Positions 1-13,149 of a stretch of DNA of 64,000 nucleotides are shown here, piece by piece. The stretch is from Stromatinia cepivora. Taxonomy: Eukaryota; Ascomycota; Leotiomycetes; Helotiales; Sclerotiniaceae. How positions within the stretch are numbered: the stretch's first letter is position 1; the number at the start of each line of letters is the position of its first letter. The notes under the pieces were generated by a model. The model was not told the DNA's origin. It saw nothing but the letters and a program-made list of their open reading frames with translations, and searched no databases. The position numbers were made by a program, and so were the translations under genes. The stretch spans positions 28,741-92,740 of the forward strand of contig RCTD01000047.1 of the NCBI GenBank assembly GCA_014898415.1. The letters run 5' to 3'.

Positions 1-1589
1 AATTGAACTTATTTCTAGGATCTATTGAATTCTATATTATGAAATCAGAAATATTATTTTTATTATTGTTATAAAATATAAATCAATTCAGAGTATATTA
101 TAATAATATTATCGATATATTTATATTATTAATTGTAAAATATCTTTATATTTGTAAATTCAAATATACAATATTATTCTAAAATATAAAGATCCAATAA
201 TTTATATAAATATTTATCGATATAAACGATTGTTATTTGATCAAATCGGAAATATAAAGATTATATTATTATTTTGGTTATTTATTCGCAAATAAATTCT
301 ATTGAATCTTTCGATATATAGGTTATATAAATATTTCTCAAAGAGATCTCGAAAAACTTATGAAATTCTATGAATATTATCAAAAATATAGAAAATCCCT
401 AAATAAATTCAAGTTTAATCTTTATAATGATATCAAATTCAATTATTCGATTATAATCAATATTATATATATCAATAACAAATTAATATTATATATTATC
501 AATAAAGGAATCAGATTTCAAATAATATAATAATTTGATAATATCAATATAAAGTATATATAAAATAAATTGAAAATATATTGAATAAATATATACTTAG
601 GTTTACCAGATTATATTATTCATAATGCCAGGAAAAATTTTGTAAGTAAAGAATTCAAATAATATATTGAAATGATGATAATTATTATGAAAAATATATC
701 CATCAAAGTATATTAGTTGATTGGGATAATCGAACATTATTATCAAATTATTTGATATATGTATAATATTATTAAAGAAAAACTCAAGGGTATTAAAATG
801 ACGAAGGAATCGGTATTGCAAATGGTAATGAAAGTAATCAATGATATTATTGGCCCTAATAGAATTATACTTATTTTTTTAGTATTCGGAATATATCTAT
901 AAATATATGAATTCGATTCATTAGTATTTAATATTCAATAATGATTCAATATAATCAAAAAAGCAAATAACGAAATTAAAAAATTCTAAGTTGAGAAATA
1001 AGTAGTAAATATATTGAATCAAAAGAATAATTTAAATATAATTTCAATTTATGAACTATTAATTAATTCAAAGGTATAAATATAAAAAAAAGCAAACAAT
1101 CGAATTATTAAATGAATAGGATTATTTATACTATTACAAATCAAAAGCGAAACCTATACAATTCAATTATTAAACAGATTTACAATCTTTCGATCTATAA
1201 TAATAAAATCTTATATAATCGAAAAAATAATATTAAAAGAACTTATTATATAAATAGAATCTATTATAATAAAATAAATCCTTTAGAAAACATCTTTGGA
1301 GGATCTCGAAATTGTTTTCCAAAAGAAATTTAAGATTGTTTTAAAAAATATAATGAAGATTAATCCTGGTATCCTTTAAGTAGTTGTTTTATTAATAAAA
1401 ACATTATATAATATAATAAATACAATATCGATCAAAATCATAGTAATATGTTTCACTGAAAATATAATAAAAATATTAAATATAATTATCTACCTTTAAA
1501 ACAACAAAGAAGAAAACATCACCAATATTTTCGATGAAAATCTGTTGGTATTTAATATACCTCAAAATTGATCGATTTATAAAGAATCA

Positions 1590-2440
1590 AAAAAGAAAGA
1601 GATCAATAGTTTAATAAAAAATGATATATTCGAAATCATATAATAAATAGATATATTAGAAGATATATGAATATTCAAATCAAGATTCATTGATGAAATC
1701 AAAAACGAAGGTATTGAAAAGGTATTCCCAAAATCAAGGTTTATAATTCAAATATGAAATAATACAGAAAAAGGAGTAATATTAATATAATCATTTACAA
1801 TTCAATGAATAAATCAATATTTGATATTAAATATTATAATTATCCTATAATCAATTATATAAACAATTTTGTATATTAAGGATATTATTCAAATTTATAT
1901 ATAAATAATATCCAATCTAGTATGATTATTCTATATTTTACTATTCAAGGAAATAGGATTCCCAAAAGGAATATTATTATAAATGATTAAATCATTATAT
2001 AATATACTAAAGACCGGAAATCATTGGTTCGGCATTTATTACAATCATTATTTTACTACACTCCAAATAATCTAATTAATTTACAATCTATATCTAATAT
2101 ATACCAAACAGAAAAACGAAGTATTTGGATTGATAGGATTTTAAATAGATGATACAATTATTATAATTAATAAAATATTTACAAATAGAAAACAAAAAGA
2201 ATTTGAAAACACAAAATTTCTTATAAAAAATCGAGAAATTTTATTACCCGAAAACCCCCTCAAATTCAACGAAATTATCATCATCTAAAAAAACAATAGT
2301 TTTATTTATATTAATTAAAAGAATAATATACAAATCTACAATTCATCAAAATATAATTAATCGATATTTACAATATAAAAGGCAAAATCCGAAAAAGTAT
2401 AACCTTAAAGGATTAATATATTATTCAATATATAAAAGAA
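1590..2440 (+). pseudogene. Copia-A reverse transcriptase remnant
   Basis: Copies element RNA into DNA in intact relatives. One frame can be followed through several stops. The stretch SRFIDEIKNEGIEK near 1680-1722 matches the segment at the start of the Copia RT domain (PF07727 type). The motif GNHWF near 2019-2033 and the catalytic pair in I-D-D-T at 2145-2156 follow in order. The codon just before IDDT (2142-2144) is TAA, best explained as CAA changed to TAA by a C-to-T transition. The active-site Asp pair itself survives, unlike in the Gypsy element further right. The active site reads xDDT rather than the usual YVDD of Ty1/Copia, which I believe is typical of one fungal Copia lineage. 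Function is lost through multiple stops. Confidence 0.8.
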
Positions 2441-2549
2441 ACTTATATTTCAATAATATATTAATCAGAAATATTATTTACTTTCTTTTTTGTTGCCCAG
2501 ATTATTAATTCCAAAAAGGAAAATATAAAACTAATGAATAAAACAATTC

Positions 2550-3160
2550 AATGACAAATAAATAATCCAATTAGAAGATTGAAATTCATATTATTCGATT
2601 TCGATTCATTGAAATTAATAGTATTTATAAATGTATCATTCATTAATAATCGAAATCTATCCTTATAAATTGGATATATTATTGTATTAATGGATAAGAA
2701 TAACAAAGTGAATCTAATTTATTGATTATTTATTAAATGTAAAAAAATCATTAGAAATATATTAGTATCAGAATTTTACAATATAATCTTAAAATTCAAT
2801 ATTAATATAATATTCAAAACTATTATCGAAAATATATTATCAAAGCAAAAAGTATCATTAATTATATATATAAATTCGAAATCGCTTTACGATTGTTTTA
2901 TGAAATTAGATTCAATTCGAAAGAAAAGATTAATGATCGATTTAATAATTTTACAATAATCATATAAATAAAGGGAGATAATGGAAATTAAATAGATTAA
3001 TAAAGAATTTAATCTTGTTGATATAATAATAAAAGCAAAATTATATTAGGCCTTTAAAAATCTTGTAGAGAACAATATAATCAAAATCAAGATTATAAAA
3101 TGAATAAAAAGATTAAAATATGATAAAGAGAAAATAATATAAATATAAGAATGAAAAAAC
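2550..3160 (+). pseudogene. Copia-A RNase H remnant
   Basis: RNase H degrades the RNA strand during reverse transcription. The frame continues from the RT with conserved Copia-type spacing: a DFDS stretch near 2600, VSEFYN-like residues near 2770, INSKSLYDC near 2870-2897 and KRLMIDLI near 2920-2945, followed by a segment ending near 3110 that corresponds to the C-terminal end of the polyprotein. Several in-frame stops occur where Arg or Gln is expected (CGA or CAA changed to TGA or TAA). The domain order and the short distance to the purine tract at 3474-3480 support the assignment. Confidence 0.75.
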
Positions 3161-3473
3161 GAATACAATATAAGAACTATTATAAATATATATTTAACTT
3201 ATCAAAATATAATCATTTTATATATAAATTGATTCAAGCAAAGAAACAAAATAAGAACTAGAATTAAAAGGAATATTTATTTATTGGGTATATATATTCC
3301 TAAAATATATGATACTTCAATTTTAAAAGAAATAATCAATATCGGAATATGAATTATATATATGATAAAGATAATAAGAATGGTAAGGATAATAAAGATT
3401 ATATATATATTATTATATAACTCTTTATCTTTTATAGATTCTAATTCTTCAAGTAAATCGAAGTGTATTAATT

Positions 3474-3480
3474 GGAGGAG
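3474..3480 (+). other. Polypurine tract of Copia-A
   Basis: GGAGGAG lies directly before the LTR start TGTTGTACAT at 3481. This is where a plus-strand primer tract is expected in a plus-oriented LTR retrotransposon. Confidence 0.7.
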
Positions 3481-3516
3481 TGTTGTACATCCGTTGATAA
3501 ACTTCACTTCCCTGTA

Positions 3517-4893
3517 CAGTACTAGTCAACTTATATTACCTTACAACCTAATTTCAGTTTTTTTATATATTCAACATCTATCTTTCAATTTAATTATAAA
3601 ATCAATCATTAATTATTATAATCTAAAATTTGAATATATTGAAGTTCTATATCTATACTATTCCCCAAAAAAATTCAAATCTTTATCGTTTTATAATTAA
3701 TCAATATTTTATATACCAGCCCTTTACTATGATATAGATCTTAATTCTATCAGATATATTCGCTTCTAATTTATCAAATAATTCTTGATTTAATATATTC
3801 CAAACTGTTTATAAATAACTCTTTAATCTTTGTTTAATATATTCCGATTCGTTTTTGTCGATTATAATATCAGGAAACATTTTATATAATTTCATTTTTA
3901 AAGCCTACCAAATATATTCAATAGAATTAAGATTAGAAGAATAAAAAAATCAATTCTTTAATATTAGGATTCTTTTCTTTTAAAGCCAATCCTATATTTT
4001 ATGGGCACAATAAATAGAAGTATTATCCTGTATAAATTTATATCCTGGATCCAATCTTTCAAAAACAAGATCTATTTCAATATCGAAGACTTCGAGATAT
4101 AAATTGATATTATATTTATATTTCTTATTCTCAAAATCTTTATCTATTATATATAGATTGCTCCTTTCAAAATCCCAAAAGTCCTTTCAGATTATAATCT
4201 TCATATTCTTATTCGTACTATATATTTGAACCATTCTAGGTTCCTATTTCTGAATAGAAATACAGAAACATTATTCTCCTCTTTTACCCTACCCCCACTC
4301 TACAAAGCATTCGTCATTCTATACAACTAATCCCTATTCCTTTATTATCAATCCCCTATATACTAAGCATTATATAAACCATTTGAGTATATATACCTGA
4401 ATAAGTTCCGGCCGCTTTTTACACTTCCAATTGATAATTCCATAAACCTTCAAAATCTTCTAATAATAAAGGTACTACATTTAAGGCTTACAATTGTTTT
4501 TGTTTATATATAAATTGATTTTGAATATAATCAAATATATCGAATTAGTATATATTCTTCTCTTTCTATATAAAATCTAATTCAAAAAATACAAGATAGA
4601 TTTATTCCTTTATTATATAATACATTTTGTTATAAAATATAACAAACAATTCGCATTTCGAGATTAAAATCAATTGCAATATAATAAGGACTAAAACCAT
4701 TAAAAACTTTGCCAATAATTTTGCCATATAAATATAAAATAAGATACTTAAAAGCTAACTCCCTTTCAATATTCAAGGTTCTAGGAATACATTGTAATAT
4801 TATTGATGAATAAATAATAAAGAGAGTTGAAATTCAATTCGCAAAATTTATACGTTTTTAAGGTTTTGGGGTAATATAAGTGCACGGTTACTG
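3517..4893 (-). mobile_element. Tc1-A: Tc1/mariner element, 1377 bp, degraded
   Basis: The element is flanked by TA at 3515-3516 and 4894-4895, the target-site rule of Tc1/mariner. Its imperfect inverted ends start CAGTACTAGTCAACTTATAT on the left and CAGTAACCGTGCACTTATAT when the right end is read inwards. Tc1-B at 56628-58006 has the same two ends in the opposite orientation and nearly the same length, so both belong to one family. The coding strand is minus. The element sits in the 3' LTR of Copia-A and so inserted after it. Confidence 0.93.
3730..4700 (-). pseudogene. Tc1-A transposase remnant (DDE superfamily)
   Basis: The Tc1 transposase cuts and rejoins the element ends with a DDE metal site. 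On the minus strand the first catalytic Asp survives in NDECFVEWG (Asp codon near 4312-4317). The second survives in FIQDNTSIYCAHK near 4010-4045. The PDLNPIE-like block near 3925-3960 reads NLNSIEYIW, with the glutamate kept and the Asp of that block changed to Asn. Many stops break the frame, mostly at expected Trp or Gln codons. The N-terminal helix-turn-helix should lie near 4400-4700 but is too decayed for residue calls. Confidence 0.8.
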
Positions 4894-5022
4894 TATACAG
4901 TTGTCCCGACAATATTATATAAATATTCAATTAATATACATACGAATATGAATTATATCGAATCAATTATATAATCGAAAATATCGAATATAAAGATATT
5001 CATATAAAGTATTTTTATTTGA

Positions 5023-6100
5023 TAGTAGTAGTAGTAGTATTAATTTGCGTTTAACGAATATAAATTTATGATTTATACTTTAGGATCTTCTAAGAAATAT
5101 TGAGATATATTAAATTAGGGAATTTAAATTGAAAATTACTTTTGAAAGTATTTTTAATTTATAATGAGTTTTAATGAATTATTTGAATACGATTTTCTTA
5201 TATTGTTTAAAATAGATATTTGTTTTTCTAAAATTATACTTTTTAGAATATAAAAATAATCGAAAAATTGAAATAAAGTTAATTTAGATTAACAAATTTC
5301 AAAAAGATTTAAAAAGAAAAGAAATTACAAATTCAATATCAAAGCAATCAAATAAAAAAGAAAAATGTTCAAAATAAAATAGAGTATTTATAATAGAAAT
5401 AAGTTATATTATTAAGAATAGATATTAGAATAAAAATTAATGATATTTCAAAATTTGAGAAATTCAAAAAACTAATTTATTAAACAAAATAAAGAATTAA
5501 GATTTTTTTATATCAAAAATAAAGGAATAAATGATTTGAATGATCAATTATCAAAGGATTTTTATATTTTAAAATAATAAATGACATATAAAAGAAATTT
5601 ATTTTATTTATATATATATTTGAGATTTATATTCTTATATTCAAATTTTAAATAATATTATATATAATTTTTATACAAGAATTTAATTATGAATAATTTA
5701 TAAAGATATTATTTAAATAAATCAAATTTTAAAAGAATTTTGATTTTATAATTGAGGTTTTATTTCCGATAATTTGTAAATAGTTTTATATTGTATTTAA
5801 ATTATCAGATTTGTTATAAATTGGAATAAAAATTTTTGAAGATGATATTGAATTTATTAATTGTAAATTTAAAATTTAGATTAATATTATATATATTTGA
5901 AATTTAAAATGTTTAATAATAATAAATCATTATTATTAAATTTTAATATCAAAACTCACGAAAAAATTATTATTAAAAAATCTGAAAATATTAATTGAAT
6001 TATCTTTGAATTCTGTATGAAAGTTATAAACTCATAATAAAATAAGTTATATATAAAAATAATAAAATATAAAAAAATATTTGGAAATAAAAAATTTAGA
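5023..6100 (-). repeat. Family Z arm, trinucleotide tip at left
   Basis: Begins with TAG repeats at 5023 and continues through roughly 310 bp that recur at 24109 and 27681 in the same orientation. The same sequence recurs inverted just before 21818, 23275 and 25475. Beyond it, about 5600-5900 is the reverse complement of the segment preceding the right-hand tips (for example 22500-22700). No coding sequence is visible. Inner boundary approximate. Confidence 0.7.
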
Positions 6101-6449
6101 ATATTAGAAAAATTATTTGGATTATTTTATTTTTTAAATTAATCTATTTAATTTCATTCTTTAATTTTGAAAATAAAGTAAAGATTATTAATAAAAAATC
6201 AGTTATTATTTGTTATAATTCTGATTATTAAATTTTTGGTATTTTTTTCAAATATATTAAATTTATTCGCTATATTTGTTATAATATTCGAATGAATATA
6301 CATAAAGATTTTTTTAAAATCAATTATATTGATAATTTTTATTATATTAATTATTATAAATCTTTTTTTATAGATTATATAAATTGTTTTATTATTATTT
6401 TTTAAAAATAATAATAAATATATTAAATCGATTTATAAGAAATTCGATA

Positions 6450-9400
6450 TCATTTAGAAATACAAAGAATTTTTTTTAAGATAATTTAAATAAAATTAGT
6501 GAAATTATTATTTTAATCTTGATTCAAATATTTTTATTTTTATTTTTATTTTATTCAAATATAAGTATAAAAGTAAAATAATAATTTAATATAAAAAAAC
6601 TGAAATAATTATAATTATTATCATTATCGAATCAATAATTATTTTTATTATTAAATTTAATAAAATCGTTTTTTATATTTCTTACCAAAAAAAATCTATA
6701 TTAATTATAAATTCCTTAATTCCTTTTTTAAAAAGAATGAAACTATATTTAATAAAATTTTCAATAAGATTTTTGTAAAAAATGTTAATAATAATAAATT
6801 CATAATAGATTATTATAAAACCCTTTTTTAATAATAAAATATTATAAAAAACCTCATAATTATAATTATAATAACAAAATTCATTAATAAAATTTTCAAA
6901 TTAATTAAATCAATATTAACAAAGATATTTCTATTTATATTATACTTTTTGAAATATTTTATACAAATTCGATTAATATTATTTATATCTAAGAATTCTC
7001 AATAAAAATTAATAATAGAATTTAAAATTATTTAGAATTCGATTATTATATATTAATTGATTTAGACTTTTTGGTTTTTAAATTATAATTTATATTTATA
7101 AAGAAATGAATTTTTATATTTAATAATAATGATTTATTTATAATAAAAATGTTGAATAATAATGATTTTTTTATAATAAAAATATTTTTTAAATCGATAT
7201 TAATAATATCATTATTCTGAATATATATAAATAATTAATAATCAACAAAATTATGGATTATATAATATACTTTATATTTATATAATAACATCTTATTAAA
7301 GAAGATTTAAATTTAGAATCATTATAATTTATTAAAGGAATAATTTTATAATATAATCCTTTATAAATAATATGAATTTTATTGATAAATTTAATAAATT
7401 TATGTATAAAACAAATTATATTTTCAATTATTATTTTTTTAATATTTTTTTATTTGTATATTTATTGAGGAGGATTTATATATTGATTTGAATTATATAA
7501 TATAAATCTCAGTGATTTCTGATAACCATTAGACTTCTTTAAAATAATATTATTATAAAATCCCTAAAAAAATTTCCAAAACGATTTTTGAATTTTATTA
7601 ATATTGGAATTATAAATTTATATGATTTTGAAATCCTTTTCGATATTTATATAATAGAAATATTTCTATAAAATTTTATTATTTTGAAATCTGTTATTTA
7701 TATAATAAATAAATCTGATTATGATAAAGGATATTATTATTCAATTTTATAATGAAATAAAATTATAAAGGGTTTGTTATTAGGGTTTTTTATAATATTA
7801 TATATAAAATAAAATATAAATATTAAAAATATATTATTGATGACATTAAAAATAATAAGGGCTTTTATAAAATTATTAATCGATATAAATTGAGATTTAG
7901 TTTTAAATTATCTTTATTATTTATTGATAATATAAAAAAAAGGGAAAAAAAACTTTATATATTTTGATATTAAATCGTTTTAATCTTGATAACTATTTAA
8001 ATGATAATTTATTGATCGATTGAAAAAATAATGTGATTTTCGAATAATTCAAAATAATTTTTATAAAAGAAATAGAAAAAAATATTATTGATATTTTCAA
8101 TATATTATTAAAAATGAATAAGATTCTTATTCAATTATTCAAGATATATTGTGAATCAATTAAATGTTTAATATAATTATTATCTAATTTTGAACTTTTT
8201 CTTTTATATCTAGAAATTAATCAAAATTGTAATGTTTTTTAAAATAAACCCAAAAAAAGTTTTTAATTTATTTATAAAGATTTATTATATTTATAATTTA
8301 TATTTTCAAAGATCTAAAATATATTGTTATTCAAAAGATCAAATAAACAATATTTATAAATAATATCCTAAATCTTTAATATAAAAGAATTCTTTTTTGA
8401 AAAGTAATTATAAATTTGATAATTAGTTTTATATATAATACTGAAATAATAATTTTTTAGGGATTTGAAATTTTTTTCATTATTTTGAATATTCAAATCA
8501 TTTTTAATATCTTTTTAAAAGGATATTTATCAAATTGAATGATTAAATAAAAATAAGTTTTTATTTATTTAAACTAATTGATTTCTTTTTTATTAATGAA
8601 TTCATTAAAATATATCTGGAAAATATTATTATATTAAATAATTGAATAATTTGAAAAATTTGTTAGAAATCTTTATTTTCATTTATTCTATATATACTAT
8701 ACTTTATTGAATTCTTTTTCTAAAATATTAAATTAAGATTCGATTATATTAATGATTTTTATGTTTATAAAACCTTGAAATCCTTTAATAATAATATTTA
8801 CTTTTTATTTATTAAAATAAAGAATATTTTAGATTAAAAAGATTAAAACAAAATATATTTCGTTTTTGAAAAACTGAAAATGATTTATATATTCCAAAAA
8901 AATAGATTTGTTTCATTATTTATAATCAATAAGATCTTTATTATTAATTTCATTATAATAATAATGAAAATTAATTCTCAATTTAGCTTTGTAATAATTA
9001 GGAATATAATTTGATAGAAAATTATCTTTCAAATAATATATTATAGAAAAGATAATAAAGACTTAGTATATATATATAACTTATTATATTTAAAATTTTA
9101 TGGAAATGATTCATGATTTATTTATTTTTATATTATAAAAAATAAATATTATTTATATTATTCTTTTTTTTGTTTTATAATATAAAGATATAATAAAAAA
9201 TTCAATTATTCAAATTACTTTTTAATAATTAATATTAAAATAGAAAAATATATCAAATTTATTAATAAAGCTTTAATTATTATTATACAAAGTATATTAT
9301 CTATTTAAAGAACTATTTTTATAATTATTCTTTTCAGAAATAGAAATATTTTTTTCAATCATATTATGCTTAAAAAACTAAATCATGATTTGTTTTCAAA

Positions 9401-9900
9401 ATCTAGAAAATAAATAATGAATATTCTTTGATTAAATGAATTCTTTTTTTAATAATAATCAGGAATTATAATATCAAAATTAAATAGATATTTGAGATTA
9501 AAATATAAAGATTCATATATTTCTTTTTTAATATTCTACAATCAATATTTAGGTTTCTTATTTTATTTATAAATATATAATAAATCCTATAAATAAAGTC
9601 GATAAAAACATTATAATATTTGTTTTAAAAATTAATAAACAATTTTAATTTTAAATCAAATTATTATCTTTTTGAATAAAGGAAAATAAATATATTGATT
9701 ATAATTATATTATTCATTAAAAAGAAAATCAATTTTTATATAAATTAATTCGATCGATTTAATATTTTATATTTTTGATAATGAAATTACAAAAGTTTAA
9801 AAAAAACTATAATATATAATTACAATATTAATGAACATTAATTTGTAAAAGATTTAATTTTGTATTGATAATATATTGATTATTCGATCCTTCAAAAGGA
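6450..9900 (-). repeat. Family Y copy, inverted orientation
   Basis: Segments 7040-7400 and 7940-8180 are clear reverse complements of 29440-29720 and 28740-28980, and 6600-6830 of about 29960-30190, so this is an inverted copy of the repeat at 28015-31645. It also matches 31655-33300 in the same orientation. The sequence is more than 85% A+T by eye, with stops in all frames and no recognisable protein. It lies between two outward-facing Z arms (5023-6100 and 9930-10660). Confidence 0.6.
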
Positions 9901-9929
9901 ATATTTCAGATTTATTTTAATAAATATAT

Positions 9930-10660
9930 TCTATATTGTTTAAAATATTATATAAATTTATAATATTCGAATATAATAATTATTAGGGTATTTAAATATT
10001 AAAAATAATAAAGTAATAAATAAATTGATAGATTTTAATACTTTTAAATATATATATGATATTGATTCAAATTCTAAATTTACAATCAGTAAATTCAGTA
10101 TTATTTTCAAAAACCTTTGTTTTAATATTTAATAAATTTGATGATTTAAATATAGTATAAAATTATTTTTCAATTATTAGGAATGAAGCTTCAATTATAA
10201 AATCAAAGTTCTTTTAAAATTAGATTTATTTAAATAATATTTTTATAGATTATTAATTCTTAAATCTTTTTTAAAAAGTTATATATAAATATTATTAAAA
10301 ATTTAAATGTAAAGATATAAATTTCAAATATTTATATATATGAAATAAATCTTTTTTACATATTATTCATTATTCCACGATATAAAAAACCTTCAATAAT
10401 TGATTATTTAAATCTTTTACTTTTCTATTTTTGATATAAAAAAATCTAAATTATTTATGCAATCTAATAAATCAATTTTTTGAATGTTTCAAACTTTTAA
10501 ATATGATCGATTTCTATTCTAATATATATTTTTGATCATATAATTTATTTTTATTATAAATATCATTTTTTGTTTTAAATATTTTTCTTTTTCTGTTGGA
10601 TTATTATTAATATTAGATTTGAAATTTCTTTTCTTTTTATATAAATTTCAAAGATAAAAT
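9930..10660 (+). repeat. Family Z arm, truncated on the right
   Basis: Shares a long segment in the same orientation with 21095-21545, 22250-22740 and 24610-25000. It ends near 10625-10660 in the inner part of the Z terminal region, and the trinucleotide tip is missing. The break coincides with the start of a Y copy, so Y probably inserted here or a rearrangement joined them. Confidence 0.6.
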
Positions 10661-10664
10661 ATAT

Positions 10665-11377
10665 ATAATAAACAAATCTTTTTATTTTTATTTTTTAAAA
10701 ACAAAATATATTTTGGTTTGATTTTTTCAATTTATAATATTTATATTTTAATAAATAAAAAATAAATATTATTGTTAAATAAATTCGAAATTTTATAAAT
10801 ATAAATTTTTTTAATATAATTGAATTTCAATTTAATGTTTTAAAAGAAAGATTTAATAAGATATAATATATAGATAGGGAGTTTATTAATTTGGGTAAAG
10901 GGGAGAGTTATTTTTGTTGAATTATTTAATCGAGTAAATATTTTTTAAGAAAATATTAAAGGTATTATAAATATTTATAATGATTATAATGATTTCTAAT
11001 TTTTAAAATACAATTATTTTGATATTATATATAAAGTTAATTATCAAATTTATAATTCTTTTCAAGGGGAAGTTTTTTACATTATAAGTTCAAAATATTA
11101 TTTTTAAATATTATTTATTGAATTTATTTAAAAATAATATATATTAATCTTTGAAAAATATTGAAAATAAATATTATAGATTTTTATGAATGAATTAAGG
11201 ATTTAATTTTTTGGTTTATTTAAGAAGTATTATTATTTTAATTGATCTTCAAATTTGGAAGAAGGAATTCGAAATTAAATAATACTTGTATAAATCATAT
11301 ATAATATATTTAATTAATATTTAGTATATTTTGAATAATGAAATAATGATTTTGATCATTTTTGGTAATATATTAAA
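10665..11377 (+). repeat. Family Y copy, left part, interrupted by the Gypsy element
   Basis: Matches 28040-28740 in the same orientation. It stops at the TTAAA target duplication of the chromovirus (11373-11377), and the homology resumes at 18422 on the far side. No gene is visible. Confidence 0.7.
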
Positions 11378-11659
11378 TGTGACGCACAAGAGCCGTAGTA
11401 GAGCTGAATAAACAGGGTCAATTATGTTCTTTAGAATCTACAATTGAAGAACTATAGCTCGTAAAGAACGACTAAATATATATATACAAATACTCATTTG
11501 TGGGTTGCAGGGTTATGCATAAATGTTATTAGAGTTATCATTTTATTATATTAAATTGTATGATTTGTAATGTATACATACAGATAATTAGCTTATAAAT
11601 TGATATAGGAGATAAAAGGTATCATGTAGTTAGTCTCCTGTGGTTCACGATTTGTGATA
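11378..11659 (-). repeat. 3' LTR of the Gypsy element
   Basis: 282 bp. On the plus strand it runs from TGTGACGCAC to GTTCACGATTTGTGATA; the last A should be preceded by C in the ancestral TG...CA form. Aligns over its full length with 18140-18421 and, inverted, with 63337-63618 and the first 182 bp of the copy at 63699. Confidence 0.93.
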
Positions 11660-11673
11660 CTACCTCCCCCTTC
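11660..11673 (-). other. Polypurine tract of the Gypsy element
   Basis: On the minus strand the 14 bases directly before the 3' LTR read GAAGGGGGAGGTAG. This purine-rich run is in the position of the plus-strand primer tract and stands out in the AT-rich surroundings. It confirms that the element is transcribed from right to left. Confidence 0.85.
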
Positions 11674-12424
11674 GGAAAAGCTTATCCTCAAATGTTTCAT
11701 TTCTTTATTTTATTATTATTTCATCGGAAATCAGGTTTTGTGAAGGTTTATGAGCTTTAAATTAATTAGATTAATCATTTTGATTGATTTGATTAATTTA
11801 CTGGAAATTGACCAAATTGACCAAATTAATCGATTAAATTGATCAAAATAATAAATGAATTGATCAAATCGATTAAATTGTTTATCAATTGATTAAATTA
11901 ATATTGATTTATATTCTTTTTGATTTGGGGAATCTCTGAAAGGAAAAAGCTTCAATAGAAAAAGGAAGGAGATTGAATTATGGTATAGTAATAATAGATG
12001 ATTAATATAATCAATTCCGAAATCGACCAAATTAATCAATCAAATTGATCAAATCGATCAAATTGAACAAAATCGATAAGGGTGATGTTATATTTCGTTT
12101 TTATTATATTCAAACTTTCTTTTGTATAATTTTTGAAATGATTATAGATATGAGTTTTTGAAATATATTGCCTTTGTATTATCTTGATGATGGTAGCTTG
12201 TTTGTTGTATAGAGTTCGGGCTATATATATATATAATCAAATTCTCTCGAATTTATATAGGTTTTCGATCCTTTCATAATTGTATATATATATACTATTA
12301 TAAAATCATAATATCTAATTTGTTATATTAAAGAATACTTTTCTTTCCCTTAATTTTATAAATGAATCATTATTTATATAATTATAATTATTTTTTTTAT
12401 TCTTATAAAACTTTATCTAATCAA

Positions 12425-12600
12425 TTAATTGATTGAGAGGACCAAACAATATTGAATTGGCTAGATGAAAATCATATAGAAAGTGTAATAATGTTTTAAA
12501 ATCGGAAATAGGATATTAGATAAGATCGGTATTATTATTAAATTATAAGATTTTATATAATAAGGTTTTTTGTGTTTTCTTTATTGTTAGGATCTTTTCT
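12425..12600 (-). pseudogene. Chromodomain remnant at the C-terminus of the Gypsy integrase
   Basis: Chromodomains at this position target chromoviruses to marked chromatin. Past the integrase C-terminal region the minus-strand frame reads KIEKILTIKK, similar to the start of a chromodomain. After a stop it reads YPISDFK and FLYDFHLAN, resembling the tryptophan-containing end of the chromodomain and the segment that follows it in fungal chromoviruses. The stop before YPISDFK is where the conserved Trp is expected. The match is by eye through stops, so confidence is moderate. Confidence 0.6.
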
Positions 12601-12605
12601 ATTTT

Positions 12606-12836
12606 TTATTCCGAATTGTTAGTTATATTAATAGGCAGAGATGATTCGAGTATTTGATTAGAAAAAGGATTGTTATATACTTTGTATAATCGGTCTGAAG
12701 GAAAAATAGGATAAATTTTCATTATAATCGGGAATTCGAACTTGAAAGAGTTTCCAAATCGATTAATAATCTTGAATCTTCTTTGAATTGGGAAGTTCAG
12801 CTTTTTAGATGATCTCTGGATAGGATAACTCTTCAT
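12606..12836 (-). pseudogene. Gypsy integrase C-terminal region
   Basis: Open stretch of 76 codons. RSSKKLNFP, FKIINRFGNSFKFEFP and MKIYPIFP match the conserved post-core part of Gypsy integrases (R-P-S-K-K-L ... G-P-F-K-I ... Y-x-L-x-L-P ... I-H-P-x-F-H). The final Phe-His motif reads YPIFP, so the His is lost. It lies downstream of the integrase core in the minus frame and just before the chromodomain remnant. Confidence 0.85.
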
Positions 12837-13149
12837 ATTGAATTATATATAATCTCCGATATCGAAATCGACTTTACACTAATAAGCATTTGTAGATTTC
12901 GATATTTTGGCTTGGATATACAATAGACCTTTTTTCATTTGCATAAGAATTAATCTATTGCATTCTATGTATATACAAGCATTATATATATTTATATTGT
13001 TTGTTGGTTTATTAATATCTTCCTTTTATTTCTATATATGTTTCGGTATATATCTGTATAGGGTTTTATAGGATGTAAGTTCTTTTAAGGAATCGTATAG
13101 AAAAGTAAGTTATGTATAATCTATTATAGATAGGAATTCTGATCAATCG

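Larger units (their letters stand above)
1..3480 (+). mobile_element. Copia-A: 3' part of the internal region of a RIP-degraded Ty1/Copia retrotransposon
   Basis: Plus-strand remnant of a Ty1/Copia polyprotein region; the 5' LTR and probably gag lie beyond the left edge. From about 1590 a reading frame broken by stops keeps the order expected for Copia: reverse transcriptase, then RNase H, then a purine tract and the 3' LTR. Nothing in 1-1500 could be assigned to a domain; an open stretch at 1112-1333 (73 codons) lies upstream in the same direction and is probably polyprotein remnant. Base composition is extremely AT-rich and stops sit at positions where Gln or Trp are expected, which fits RIP. 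The remnant cannot encode active protein. The lineage call rests on recognised RT and RNase H motifs and is fairly secure; the family name is not known to me. Confidence 0.8.
3481..5022 (+). mobile_element. 3' LTR of Copia-A, split by Tc1-A
   Basis: The LTR starts with TG right after the purine tract. It is interrupted after 3516 by a Tc1 element and resumes at 4894 with the duplicated TA. Without the insert it is about 165 bp, the same size class as the Copia-B LTRs. The right end is uncertain because a trinucleotide-tipped repeat (family Z) begins at about 5023, so the terminal bases may be missing. Confidence 0.65.

Noticed and set aside
3277..3700. Overlapping frames on both strands at the Copia-A 3' end
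   Set aside because: They run from degraded Copia tail across the LTR into the Tc1-A inverted end; no coding logic.
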